Shown: one piece after another, positions 6,201 through 14,715 of the stretch
How the letters are laid out: each line of letters begins with the position of its first letter
Numbering within the stretch: the first letter of the stretch is position 1
From: DAHVFY01 sp040388665
Lineage (GTDB): Bacteria > Chlamydiota > Chlamydiia > Chlamydiales > Rhabdochlamydiaceae
Length of the DNA: 21,735 bases
NCBI GenBank assembly: GCA_040388665.1
Contig: JAZKBL010000066.1
Location: forward strand, 1 to 21,735
Direction of reading: 5' to 3'
Notes under the pieces: model-generated
What the model saw: only the letters and a program-made list of their open reading frames with translations
Databases searched by the model: none
Told to the model about the DNA's origin: nothing
Made by a program: the position numbers and the translations under genes

Positions 6201-6776
6201 TTATTCGTAAAAATAGAAGGTAGGTTTAGGAGCATCAGCAGGATTTGACGCTGCATAACATGTGGTGAATTGTTTGATAAGGTTTTCAATACTGCTAAGG
6301 AGGTTTTTTTCATTAATTTCTACAATATCACCTTCAACAAAAACACTACTTGCCCAAATATAAGCGCCACATTCTTGATGAGTTTTATTAATTGTTGTGG
6401 TCGTCTGCAATGTAAGAGAAATGCGTAGTAGATGAGTATTTTTAGATTCCCATGTTTTTACTTTCTGAACTTCTAGATTCAACATATTTGCAGCTGTCCC
6501 AAGTCCAGTCACATCTGGTATTTCTAACTTTGTAATGTTTCCAATTTTTTCGAATTCTTTTTTTGTTAAAAGAATCACTTTTTGATGTAGGGGACCCTCC
6601 AAAGAATAAATGGGAGAAACGGCAAATGCAGACCATCCTTTTAGCGGAGTATTTTTAAAATTTGACAAGGGCGCATCCTGAATATTCCCGACACATGCAG
6701 AGCTTTCTGAACAAGCAACATGAGCAGTAAAGAGCGTTAGAGAAAGTGCAAGAACGAGTTTTTTGCTTAACATCAA
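6201..6776 (-). CDS. Secreted hypothetical protein
   Basis: A 191-residue protein with a clear Sec signal peptide (KK at 5-6, hydrophobic LVLALSLTLFTA, cleavage expected after about residue 21-22). C22 sits where a lipid-modified Cys could be, but the preceding residues H-V-A are a poor lipobox. The mature part is mixed alpha/beta, with a Thr-rich strand (LRISLTLQTTTTINKTH) and four Cys that could form disulfides. I do not recognise a domain. It is the last gene of a probable three-gene minus-strand operon, six bases after the bicupin gene, so it is probably co-transcribed with the bicupin and the methyltransferase. The function is unknown. Confidence 0.75.
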   Translation of the reverse strand: MMLSKKLVLALSLTLFTAHVACSESSACVGNIQDAPLSNFKNTPLKGWSAFAVSPIYSLEGPLHQKVILLTKKEFEKIGNITKLEIPDVTGLGTAANMLNLEVQKVKTWESKNTHLLRISLTLQTTTTINKTHQECGAYIWASSVFVEGDIVEINEKNLLSSIENLIKQFTTCYAASNPADAPKPTFYFYE

Positions 6777-6782
6777 AGTTCC

Positions 6783-7532
6783 TTATTCTTCATTTTTTTG
6801 AGTATAGATGTCTTCTGGGTTGAATGCGGGGAAGTTGAAGCAGAGCACGCGTAAGGGAAGGTTGCCGGCAGATTTTAGCTGATGGACATTTCCTGGATGT
6901 ACTGTAACGGCTTCACCAACTTCTACGATACTTTGTACGCCGCTGATTTCAATGTTGAGCGTTCCTTGAACGACGACAAAAACTTCTGTTTCTATTTTAT
7001 GGAAATGTTTGTGAGAAGAGTCTTCGATCTCTACAAGTGCAGCGCTCCATTTATCTTCTGTTGCAATCCCTTCAACAAGATTATAGACTCCGTAGCCTTT
7101 GTCAATCCGCTCTCCAAAGTATTGGCTAAGAAGAGGGGGCGAGTTTTTCATATCAAAAGGTGTAAAGTAAAATGTACCTTCAGGGTTGTCGTAGAACACA
7201 TCTTCAGGAAAATCAAACGCTGGTAAATCGATTGCAAAAAAACGTACAGTTCCTTCTGGAATGAGCGCATGTTGTGTTCCTGGATCGATAGAAAGTATGT
7301 GACTGCTTTGTAAGATTGTCGGCTTTCCTCTTCCACAGACCGCTGTCAGAGATCCATCGACAACGACAATCCATTGCTTCTGTATTTTATGATAATGTGA
7401 AGATACGGGAGCGCTTAAGCAAAAGAGCTCAAGTTTCCACCCAACACGTGCTTCCGGTGGCACTAGAGAGTAAATGGTTAAATCATCGCTGATAGTTACC
7501 ATGGGGGCTGTCATTAGTAACAAAGGGATCAT
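6783..7532 (-). CDS. Bicupin (two-cupin) protein
   Basis: A 249-residue protein made of two homologous cupin domains, an internal duplication visible by eye. Domain 1: HYHKIQKQWIVVVDGSL (H46, H48) and PGTQH, ending LPAFDFPEDVF. Domain 2: HKHFHKIETEVFVVVQGTL (H176, H178) and PGNVH, ending FPAFNPEDIY. Each has the histidine pair, an acidic or polar residue in the Glu position (Gln in domain 1, Glu in domain 2) and the second-motif His, so domain 2 looks the better metal site. Bicupins include dioxygenases, isomerases and storage-like proteins; the substrate cannot be read. GGAGG lies four bases before the ATG at 7532. It follows the methyltransferase by 10 bp and precedes the secreted protein by 6 bp. 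Confidence 0.85.
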   Translation of the reverse strand: MIPLLLMTAPMVTISDDLTIYSLVPPEARVGWKLELFCLSAPVSSHYHKIQKQWIVVVDGSLTAVCGRGKPTILQSSHILSIDPGTQHALIPEGTVRFFAIDLPAFDFPEDVFYDNPEGTFYFTPFDMKNSPPLLSQYFGERIDKGYGVYNLVEGIATEDKWSAALVEIEDSSHKHFHKIETEVFVVVQGTLNIEISGVQSIVEVGEAVTVHPGNVHQLKSAGNLPLRVLCFNFPAFNPEDIYTQKNEE

Positions 7533-7542
7533 GATACCTCCA

Positions 7543-8496
7543 TTATTTTTTCTTGGCGATAACGGTTGGAAAAATGTGCGCTTTATCGTAGAGAATTTCG
7601 ATCTCTTTAAATCCTGCTCTATGCAACTGCGCTTTGACGGTTTCTTCTTTTCTGAAAATTTGCCATTTAGCTTCTAATAGATCAACAAGGATGATTTTTT
7701 GTAAAAGAGTATTCTGTTGGCTAACATACTTAAGATCCCATTCTGTTGTTAAACCAGGAGCTGGAGGAGGAGTTACAAAGCTTGTGATAAGAACGCCGCC
7801 TGGCTTTAGTGCGCCATAAAACTGCATGTAGAGAGCAATCACTCTGTCATCATTTGGCTCATAAATCGTAAGGCCATTACTTGCGATCAAATCAAATTCT
7901 TCACTCAAATCCAGCTTCCAGGCATCTTGTTCAGAAAAATAAGAGTGAGCGGTAAGACCTTTTTCTTCAGCATAGGTTTGTGCTTGAGATAGAGTTTCTG
8001 GATCAAGATCGATGCCATGTAAGGTAAATGATTGTACATGAGAATAATCAAGATCGAGGAGCTCTGCCATTAAACCAGAAGGAATTGATGCAAAAGAGCA
8101 TCCCTCATGAATATGCTTTTTAATTTCATCTTTGAAAAGAGAGAACCTCTCTTGAGTGGCAAGAGCCGAAGGGGCTTCATCGAGCAGAAAAACCTCAAGA
8201 GGATGCAAAGGTTCTTGATTGTGGTTAAGCCCCGTTATTCTTCCATGCAGTGGATGCGTGACAACATAATGAGTCCAATAACCATCGAGAACTCTTTTTT
8301 CAATCAGGAACCGTCCAAGCGCAAACTCTCCAAGCTTTTCAAGCAGCTCCAGCTGTTTTTCGATGGACGCGTAAGGAAGGTCTCCGCGACGCTCGATCTT
8401 ATTAATAATTTCTTGCTTTGCCATCTGAAAAGAAGACGTTGCGTGCTCATATGACACGTGTTCTGCAGCAGGGGGTGTTGATGAAAAACCATGCAT
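7543..8496 (-). CDS. Class I SAM-dependent methyltransferase
   Basis: 317 residues from the ATG at 8496, which has TAGGA a few bases upstream; a TTG at 8514 would add six residues and is less likely. The C-terminal two thirds show a Rossmann methyltransferase: FASIPSGLMAELL (135-147) where motif I normally is, GIDLDPETL (acidic residue for the SAM ribose), FDLIASNGLTIYEPND (motif IV region) and LKPGGVLITSFV (motif VI). In place of the usual D/E-x-G-x-G-x-G loop, the SIPSG loop is characteristic of a subgroup of uncharacterised methyltransferases. The N-terminal 100 residues are helical and may bind substrate. First gene of a probable operon with the bicupin and a secreted protein. The acceptor is unknown; a secondary-metabolite-like tailoring role is only a guess from the bicupin neighbour. 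Confidence 0.8.
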   Translation of the reverse strand: MHGFSSTPPAAEHVSYEHATSSFQMAKQEIINKIERRGDLPYASIEKQLELLEKLGEFALGRFLIEKRVLDGYWTHYVVTHPLHGRITGLNHNQEPLHPLEVFLLDEAPSALATQERFSLFKDEIKKHIHEGCSFASIPSGLMAELLDLDYSHVQSFTLHGIDLDPETLSQAQTYAEEKGLTAHSYFSEQDAWKLDLSEEFDLIASNGLTIYEPNDDRVIALYMQFYGALKPGGVLITSFVTPPPAPGLTTEWDLKYVSQQNTLLQKIILVDLLEAKWQIFRKEETVKAQLHRAGFKEIEILYDKAHIFPTVIAKKK

Positions 8497-8591
8497 GATA
8501 AATCCTAATGACAAGGTAAAAAGAGTTCTTTTTGTTCTTGGTAAAAATTTGTGCTTGATTTAGAGTCTATCTATTTTGAGGAGAACACACA

Positions 8592-10616
8592 ATGAAAATG
8601 CTTTATTCTCTTCTGGTTTTTCTTTCTTTTTTGAATGTCTCTTATAGTAGTTCTAACCCAACACCACTTATTCCTTTGGTCTACAGTATTTGGCCTAATT
8701 TTTGCACGGATCACCTGTTTTATCATTCTAATCATTGCTCCTCTTATGTTATTTCTGACACAGATGAATTGATCTTAGAATTTAAGTATGACGGAACTGA
8801 AGCGAATTATTTTGACCCTGCTTTTTTAGAAAAAGTATCCTCTTACGCTTATTTAATCCCGTTTGGAGATGAGCAATGTTGCTATGAAATTTGCACACAC
8901 GGCATACCTTGCCTTAGACAATATCAAGAAAATCATTATCGCGAAGATTGTTCTGAACCTGAAGGTTATGTTTTTGTAAGTAATGTTTGTTGTGAAAACG
9001 ATCTGTCTTGGAAACATTGCTCAAATCCAGCTATTGAATCTAGCTATTTTGACAAAAACAATGGACGTTATTTTTATCAATTTGAACAGTTATTACATTA
9101 TAAATCTTCAAACATAGAATGTGACTGTTATTGGCCTCAAATTTCAAAAAATGCATGTGCTATTAGTGATTTTACGTACAAATACATAATAATGTTGATA
9201 GATAATTTTTGTCATGTAATCCCTAACCCGCAAGACCCAGATGATAGTATTATTAATCCTCTTCAACACCGAGCAATAAGTTCTTATTTCACTAATGCAT
9301 TTTTTTATTCTCATTACCATCAAATTTTTATAGATATCTGCAAATACGTTGATATATCTGAAAAAATCTATTATCGTGATAAACCTGAACTTATTACAAA
9401 TTTGTACGACGCTCTTGATATCTTACAACCACAATTTCTTTCTCTTTATTCTGCATGCTTAGAAAAACATCCTCACCCCAAAATTTATTACGAAAGAGGA
9501 ATGATTCATATGCATCGTGGGGATGCCATTTCCTCTCTTGAGGACATTTATAATTTTGTTGATTTACTGAAAAATAGTGACTATGAAGAGTTGTTTTCTT
9601 CAGACCTATATTTTCAAGAAGGTAGCGCATACGCTGAACTTGGGCTATACGATAAAGCTGTTGAAGCTTTAAGTAACGCTATACGTCTAAATCCAGAAAA
9701 TAAAGAAGCTTATTTTGAACGAGCCGCTGCTTATTTTGAGCAGGGAGAATTTGAACGTGCGATCAGTGATTATTTAAATTCAGGACTACGTTCAGAAGTA
9801 ATTTCTTCAAGGCAATTGGATAAACTTTCTTTATCATTTGGGATTACAAGTGGAATTATAGAGGGGGCTGTCACCTCAGTTGGAGAGTTTGTTCCTTCTC
9901 TACTTTCATCCACGTATGGCTTAGGTCAAGCAATTTGGGCTTTTGCAGAAAATCCAGTTCAAATTTCATCTGACTTTATTAACTCAGTTTATGAATGCTT
10001 TGAATATCTCAGATCAGCCTCTTCTTTAGAAATACTTAAAAAAGTTGCTCCAGAAATTAGAATCCTTCTTGAGGAGTGGAATCATTTAAAAGATTATGAA
10101 AAAGGTAAACAAATTGGTTTTATTGTTGGGAAATATGGGATAGATATATTTGGAGGCTATGGGATCACAAAAGCAATGCAAGCCTATCGTAATCTAAAAC
10201 GAGCTAACAACCTCCTCACTTTTGAAACTCTTGCGTTGAATCAACGCAATAAAGCTTCACTCATTTTAGAGGCGAGAGCAAGGGCGGAATCAAGAAAGCA
10301 ATTATTAAAATCTGGTCTTTTGAAACTCCATAATGATAGCCAAGGAAAACATGTTCGTGGGCATAAAAATTTCGATTCTACTCGTTGCGAGTGGACTCAC
10401 CCATCTCCACAAGAAAAAATTCGTGAACTGGGAGGAAAAGGAACAAGAATTCAAGGTAAACCAGGTCAACCAGGGTTTCGAGAACGGGTTGACTGTCAAG
10501 AGGTTATCGGTTTTTATTTAGAAGAAGAATCTAGAAAAAAAACTGAAACTACTATGGCGATCATTCATTATAGCAACAAAGGAGCACACATTGTCCCAGC
10601 AAGACCAAAACGATAA
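8592..10616 (+). CDS. Secreted TPR polymorphic toxin with Ntox50-like C-terminal domain
   Basis: 674 residues. Order: Sec signal peptide (1 to about 19; MKMLYSLLVFLSFLNVSYS); a Cys-rich region (about 13 Cys between residues 38 and 200, including CC pairs and a C-D-C); a TPR region (about 337-400; SAYAELGLYDKAVEALSNAI and AAAYFEQGEFERAISDYL); a hydrophobic Gly/Ala/Ser-rich segment (417-455); a conserved-looking pre-toxin block (about 513-553; KYGIDIFGGYGITKAMQAY, LLTFE); and a 100-residue tip (575-674). The tip carries GKHVRGHKNF, VDCQEVIGFYLEEES, TTMAIIHYSNKGAHIVP and ARP, which I recognise as the polymorphic-toxin type 50 family, a predicted RNase. The ATG follows GAGGAG by eight bases. The Cys-rich part suggests a disulfide-linked envelope location. 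The reading frame is AT-rich relative to its neighbours. The next gene overlaps it by 26 bases and is the expected immunity gene. The toxin assignment is by motif recall, not a search. Confidence 0.75.
   Translation: MKMLYSLLVFLSFLNVSYSSSNPTPLIPLVYSIWPNFCTDHLFYHSNHCSSYVISDTDELILEFKYDGTEANYFDPAFLEKVSSYAYLIPFGDEQCCYEICTHGIPCLRQYQENHYREDCSEPEGYVFVSNVCCENDLSWKHCSNPAIESSYFDKNNGRYFYQFEQLLHYKSSNIECDCYWPQISKNACAISDFTYKYIIMLIDNFCHVIPNPQDPDDSIINPLQHRAISSYFTNAFFYSHYHQIFIDICKYVDISEKIYYRDKPELITNLYDALDILQPQFLSLYSACLEKHPHPKIYYERGMIHMHRGDAISSLEDIYNFVDLLKNSDYEELFSSDLYFQEGSAYAELGLYDKAVEALSNAIRLNPENKEAYFERAAAYFEQGEFERAISDYLNSGLRSEVISSRQLDKLSLSFGITSGIIEGAVTSVGEFVPSLLSSTYGLGQAIWAFAENPVQISSDFINSVYECFEYLRSASSLEILKKVAPEIRILLEEWNHLKDYEKGKQIGFIVGKYGIDIFGGYGITKAMQAYRNLKRANNLLTFETLALNQRNKASLILEARARAESRKQLLKSGLLKLHNDSQGKHVRGHKNFDSTRCEWTHPSPQEKIRELGGKGTRIQGKPGQPGFRERVDCQEVIGFYLEEESRKKTETTMAIIHYSNKGAHIVPARPKR
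10578..10593 (+). promoter_or_regulatory. Ribosome-binding site and TTG start of the immunity gene inside the toxin gene
   Basis: AAAGGAG (10578-10584) lies six bases before the TTG at 10591. Both are inside the toxin's last codons. No in-frame ATG lies nearby, so this start decides the immunity protein's N-terminus and implies translational coupling. Confidence 0.75.
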
Positions 10617-11250
10617 TTCAGATAAGATCACAAGGGTATCCGCAATTTTATCATTGAATCGTGGATTATTGGGTGAAGTTGCACCTTCCCTACGCGCGGC
10701 AAAAATCAAGTGGGATGACGAGATGATTTATCTCTATTTTTATTATGATGGAGAAATTTCTGAAGAAGATCGAGAATCAGCTGAATGCGTAGCGACTGAA
10801 GTTATTGCAGATTTTTCTGACTATAATAAACTCGATGTAAATATTATACGCTGGGACTATCCTCAGACTATTCCAATGATTGGAGAAACTGTATATTTAC
10901 GAAGAGATATAGCAATAAAGGAACTTTCATTACCTCAGCAAGACCAAAACGATAATTCGGATAAGATCACGTGGGCATCCGCAATTTTATCATTGAATCG
11001 TAGATTATGGGGTGAAGTGGGGCCTACTCTGCGTGCTGCAAAAATAGAATGGGATGACGAGATGATTCATCTCTATTTTTATTATGACGGAGAAATTTCT
11101 GAAGAAGATTGGGAATCAGCTGAATGCGTAGCTACCGAAGTTATTTCAGACTTTCCAAATCATAAACTCGATGTGAATATTACACGCTGGGATTATCCTC
11201 AGCCGATTCCGTCCATTGGAAAAACCGTATATTTAAGAAGAGAAGCCTAA
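10591..11250 (+). CDS. Putative two-domain immunity protein (tandem duplication)
   Basis: 219 residues, acidic, no signal peptide, cytosolic. It consists of two copies of one domain of about 100 residues: residues 3-105 and 116-217, 85 of 103 aligned positions identical by my count, with one residue missing in copy 2. Each copy contains SAILSLNR, LRAAKI, WDDEMI, LYFYYDGEISEED, ESAECVATEVI, LDVNI and a final RWDYPQ-x-IP-x-IG-x-TVYLRR. The position directly behind and overlapping a polymorphic toxin gene, the acidic character and the size per domain are typical of immunity proteins that block a toxin tip. I cannot name a Pfam immunity family. It ends six bases before the convergent valS stop, with no terminator visible between them. 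Confidence 0.75.
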   Translation: MSQQDQNDNSDKITRVSAILSLNRGLLGEVAPSLRAAKIKWDDEMIYLYFYYDGEISEEDRESAECVATEVIADFSDYNKLDVNIIRWDYPQTIPMIGETVYLRRDIAIKELSLPQQDQNDNSDKITWASAILSLNRRLWGEVGPTLRAAKIEWDDEMIHLYFYYDGEISEEDWESAECVATEVISDFPNHKLDVNITRWDYPQPIPSIGKTVYLRREA

Positions 11251-11256
11251 AACGTA

Positions 11257-14064
11257 TTACAAAGTAGAGAGTTTGGACATCACTTCGGTGAGGGCTTTTT
11301 CTGCGTGCTGTAGGTTGTCGCGGAGTTTGGCGATGATGGCCTCGGGGGCTTTTTCGACAAATTCTTGGTTGGCAAGCTTTTCTCGGCAGAGGTTTTGCTC
11401 GCGGATCAGCTTTTCCTGTTCTTTGTGAAGGCGCAGTTTTTCTTTTTCGCGCATCTCTTCGGGAAGAGGGACGATCAGCTTGAGGTTGCCGACAATGGAG
11501 GTCGCGCTTAAGGGAAGAGAAATTTCTTTGTCGATCCATTCCACATTTTTTAAGCGAACGAGTGCTTGCAAAATCACTACATTGTCAAAAGAGAGGGCGT
11601 ATTGGGGATCTTGGGGATCACCAAAGATGTAGAGTTCTGTTGCGGTGCCGGGGGGGATTTGCATCTCAGCGCGGATGGTACGTAGGCCATGGACCATCTG
11701 GTCCATAAAGGCGAATGTTTTTTCGATTTCAGGATCGATATCACCCTCGGTGATGACTTGAGGATAGGGTGCTACGATGCACGCTTCCGCTTGAAGGGCT
11801 GTTGCCGTTTCCTGAGTGTAGGGATCTTCTCCGCCAGTAGCTTTTGGGAAACGCTCTTTGAGCTGTTGGAAGAGCTCTTCTGTAATAAACGGCGTCATTG
11901 GGTGGATGAGGCGCAGAGCATTACAGAGCACGACTGTGAGGATTTTTTGCTTATTTTCTTTTTGTGCAACAGTGCCTGCTTTTCCAAAGAGAATAGGTTT
12001 TACAAGCTCAAGATAGTAAGCGCAAAACTCTTTCCAGAAAAAGTCATAAGCAGTCAAGGCTGCTTTATCAAAAGAATAGGTTTCAAGGTGACGGCCCACA
12101 TCGCGGATGGTTTGGTTGAGAAGTGATAAAATCCAGCGGTCTTCAAGAGTAAGAGCATGGATATCGATGCCAGTTGATAAATCGCAGCCTTCAAGATTCA
12201 TAAAGACAAAACGGGAGGCATTCCAGAGTTTGTTAGCAAAGTTTTTGAACTCTTCAAACCTTCGTCTATCAAGATCGAGCTGTCTTGCGTGTGTTGTACT
12301 AAAGCACAGCGCCATCCGCATTGCATCTGTTCCATAGGTGTCGATGATTTCTAAAGGATCTAGAATATTTCCTTTTGATTTGGACATCTTTTCCCATTTA
12401 GAATGCACATCTTGAGGAACAGGTCCTCCAAGATCAAAGCTTAAACGCTCTTTAGGAGTGACATAAGCGATGGTTCCATCATTTTTAAGACGCCAGTAAG
12501 ATTTTCCGTAGATGAGTCCATGTAAAAAAGTTTCTGGGAAAGGAGCTGTGCCCAGTGCATATTCACCCATGAGGATCATGCGCGCTACCCAGAAAAAGAG
12601 GATGTCATGTCCTGTGATCAGTGTGGAATTTGGATAAAACTTTTTCAGATCATCTGTTTTTTCTGGCCAGCCAAGAATGCTAAAAGGCCAGAGTGATGAA
12701 GAGAACCAGGTGTCTAGGACATCTTCATCTTGGTGCCACACGTCGGGATTTTTTTGCACCTCTATTGGAATGTCGGAACCTGCATGGCAGATTATTTTTG
12801 AAGGATCTTCCTTATTGTACCAAATAGGAATCCTATGACCCCACCAGAGTTGCCTTGAGATGCACCAATCGCGCAAATTATCAATCCAATGGAAGTAGGT
12901 GCTTTCCCAGCTAGAAGGGATGAGCGTCACACGTTTATCTTCAACTGCAGCACGGAGCGTCTTTTTAAAGCTGCTGAGACGAACAAACCACTGTTTAGAA
13001 AGATATGGCTCAATTACAGCTTTTGATCGGTAGGAAACGCCGACGCGCAGGTGATGAGGTTCGATTTTTTCGACAAATTCAAGCTCTTGCATCTTTTTGA
13101 CAACAGCATGCCTTGCTTCTTCCATTGAAAGCCCTTCAAATGTACCACCGTGCTCGTTGATTTTGCCATCGGGGGTCATGATGTTGATCATTGGAAGACT
13201 GTTACGTTCTGCCATTTCATAGTCATTAGGATCGTGTGCTGGTGTGATTTTAACGGCGCCGCTGCCGAAGCTTGGGTCTACAAAGCGGTCTGAAATGATA
13301 GGGATAGGACGATTAGAAAGTGGGAGCAGTACCCATTTGCCAACGAGATGTGTATAACGAGGATCATCAGGAGAGACGGCTACAGCTGTATCTCCTAAAA
13401 GCGTTTCAGGACGCGTTGTTGCGACGATGATATGACCGCTTCCATCTTGAAGAGGATAGCGGAAATGCCAGAGAAAAGAGGCTTTTTCCTCATATTCAAC
13501 TTCATCATCAGCAAGTGCTGTTTGTGTGACAGGATCCCAGTTGACAAGGTAGTCTCCACGATAAATCAGATCCCCATCGAACATCTTTTTAAACATGGTA
13601 CTGACAGCAAAAGAGCGCTTGTCATCCATTGTGAAGCAGAGTCTAGACCAGTCGCATGAGCATCCCAAACGCTTAATTTGATTTAAGATTTGTGACTGGC
13701 TTTCCTCTTTCCATTTCCACACGTGAGAGAGGAATTCTTCTCTAGAGAAGTCTTTTCGTCTTTTACCCATTGTGGCTATTAGATGACGCTCAACGACAGT
13801 TTGTGTTGCAATGCCTGCGTGATCTGTCCCTGGAACCCAAAGAGCTTCGAAGCCCGACATTCTTTTCCATCTGATAAGCACATCTTGGATCGTATCTACA
13901 AGAGCATGTCCCATATGAAGAACGCCTGTGACATTAGGAGGGGGAATAGAAATGCAGTAGGCAGGTTTGGAAGATTTGGCGTTTGCAGAGAAGAAGTTTT
14001 TTTCTTCCCAAAATTGGTACCATTTTTCTTCAGCATTTTTTGGATCGTATGAGCTTGATGACAT
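11257..14064 (-). CDS. valS: Valyl-tRNA synthetase
   Basis: Class I aminoacyl-tRNA synthetase that charges tRNA-Val with valine in the cytoplasm. 935 residues, a normal length. Motifs: NVTGVLHMGHAL with HMGH at 50-53 (HIGH motif); the CP1 editing domain with TTRPETLLGDTAVAV and the PITPAHDPNDY-like KITPAHDPNDYEMAER; GSDIP and the WISRQLWWGHRIPIWY-like region; EDVLDTWFSSSLWPFS; KMSKS at 559-563; the anticodon-binding domain; and a C-terminal coiled coil (about 865-935; EMREKEKLRLHKEQEKLI) typical of bacterial ValRS. It is the last gene of a minus-strand cluster with pknD and a secreted unknown; its start lies six bases after the stop of the latter. pknD next to valS also occurs in Chlamydia trachomatis. 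Confidence 0.98.
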   Translation of the reverse strand: MSSSSYDPKNAEEKWYQFWEEKNFFSANAKSSKPAYCISIPPPNVTGVLHMGHALVDTIQDVLIRWKRMSGFEALWVPGTDHAGIATQTVVERHLIATMGKRRKDFSREEFLSHVWKWKEESQSQILNQIKRLGCSCDWSRLCFTMDDKRSFAVSTMFKKMFDGDLIYRGDYLVNWDPVTQTALADDEVEYEEKASFLWHFRYPLQDGSGHIIVATTRPETLLGDTAVAVSPDDPRYTHLVGKWVLLPLSNRPIPIISDRFVDPSFGSGAVKITPAHDPNDYEMAERNSLPMINIMTPDGKINEHGGTFEGLSMEEARHAVVKKMQELEFVEKIEPHHLRVGVSYRSKAVIEPYLSKQWFVRLSSFKKTLRAAVEDKRVTLIPSSWESTYFHWIDNLRDWCISRQLWWGHRIPIWYNKEDPSKIICHAGSDIPIEVQKNPDVWHQDEDVLDTWFSSSLWPFSILGWPEKTDDLKKFYPNSTLITGHDILFFWVARMILMGEYALGTAPFPETFLHGLIYGKSYWRLKNDGTIAYVTPKERLSFDLGGPVPQDVHSKWEKMSKSKGNILDPLEIIDTYGTDAMRMALCFSTTHARQLDLDRRRFEEFKNFANKLWNASRFVFMNLEGCDLSTGIDIHALTLEDRWILSLLNQTIRDVGRHLETYSFDKAALTAYDFFWKEFCAYYLELVKPILFGKAGTVAQKENKQKILTVVLCNALRLIHPMTPFITEELFQQLKERFPKATGGEDPYTQETATALQAEACIVAPYPQVITEGDIDPEIEKTFAFMDQMVHGLRTIRAEMQIPPGTATELYIFGDPQDPQYALSFDNVVILQALVRLKNVEWIDKEISLPLSATSIVGNLKLIVPLPEEMREKEKLRLHKEQEKLIREQNLCREKLANQEFVEKAPEAIIAKLRDNLQHAEKALTEVMSKLSTL

Positions 14065-14070
14065 GATGTT

Positions 14071-14700
14071 CTAAAGGTTGTGGATTTTAGCTTTTAGTAT
14101 AGAGAGGCCAAGTTGTAGATTATATTGAGTTTGAAGAGTGGGGTTAAGTAGAAAAAGATAGGAGAGTTCTGCTACGTCGTCAAAATCAAAATAATCTTCC
14201 CAGCTGTCGTTATCATAGACGCCGCAGACATAGTCACAAAGATCGTCATGGATTTCATTGAGGGCGCGTACGGCTCCATAGATATAAACGCGGTCTGCAT
14301 AGGACAGAGTCATCAGATCAAAACTGCAGCGCTCTTCAAGATATTCTGTAGCATTTTCAAAGGCTTCGATCCGTTTAGCAAAGCGGAGTTTCGGAAATTT
14401 TCTTAAATTTTTACAGTCGGCGATAACTGTGCTCAGTAAGTTTGGATCGCTGCAGAAGTCTGTAAAATCATTTTTTAATTTGGTGTGCCTAAGTTGAAAG
14501 TCTTCATTTAGGTTAGCTGTAAAGAAACCAATGATATCAATTCCTCCTTCAAGAAACGGTAAAAATTCATCAGCAAAAGGGGATTGGTTTGTAAAGACAT
14601 CTTGCACTTCTTCAACAAAACTTTGGAGAGGGTATTCATAAGAAATCGAATTAGCTGAGAGATTAATTAACGCCGACGCAGCAATCAATGGAAAAAACAT
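14071..14700 (-). CDS. Exported hypothetical protein between pknD and valS
   Basis: 209 residues beginning with a hydrophobic segment (MFFPLIAASALINLSANS) that looks like a short signal peptide or anchor. The rest is mostly helical and acidic, with five Cys, and contains FLEGGIDIIGFFTANLNEDF, RFAKRIEAFENATEYLEERC and a distinctive acidic patch YDNDSWEDYFDFDD. No family is recognised. GAGG precedes the ATG at 14700. It sits 15 bp after pknD and 6 bp before valS, so it is almost certainly co-transcribed with both. Placement behind a kinase gene makes it a candidate partner or substrate of PknD, but nothing in the sequence proves this. Confidence 0.7.
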   Translation of the reverse strand: MFFPLIAASALINLSANSISYEYPLQSFVEEVQDVFTNQSPFADEFLPFLEGGIDIIGFFTANLNEDFQLRHTKLKNDFTDFCSDPNLLSTVIADCKNLRKFPKLRFAKRIEAFENATEYLEERCSFDLMTLSYADRVYIYGAVRALNEIHDDLCDYVCGVYDNDSWEDYFDFDDVAELSYLFLLNPTLQTQYNLQLGLSILKAKIHNL

Positions 14701-14715
14701 GGGGACCTCAGGTTT

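Larger units (their letters stand above)
10569..11250 (+). repeat. 339-bp tandem duplication of toxin tail plus immunity gene
   Basis: Copy 1 is 10569-10907; copy 2 runs from 10908 to the end of the gene. The offset is exactly 339 bases (113 codons). The first 48 bases of each copy correspond to the toxin's final 15 codons and stop: 40 of 48 identical, with the last 20 (10597-10616 and 10936-10955) identical. In copy 2 these bases still read Y-S-N-K-G-T-F-I-T-S-A-R-P-K-R-stop in the toxin's frame, while in the immunity frame they form the linker between the two domains. Confidence 0.9.

Noticed and set aside
8497..8514. TTG start for the methyltransferase
   Set aside because: The ATG at 8496 has TAGGA at a suitable distance.
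11689..12126. 145-codon open frame antisense to valS
   Set aside because: Composition follows valS codons in reverse; no initiation signal.
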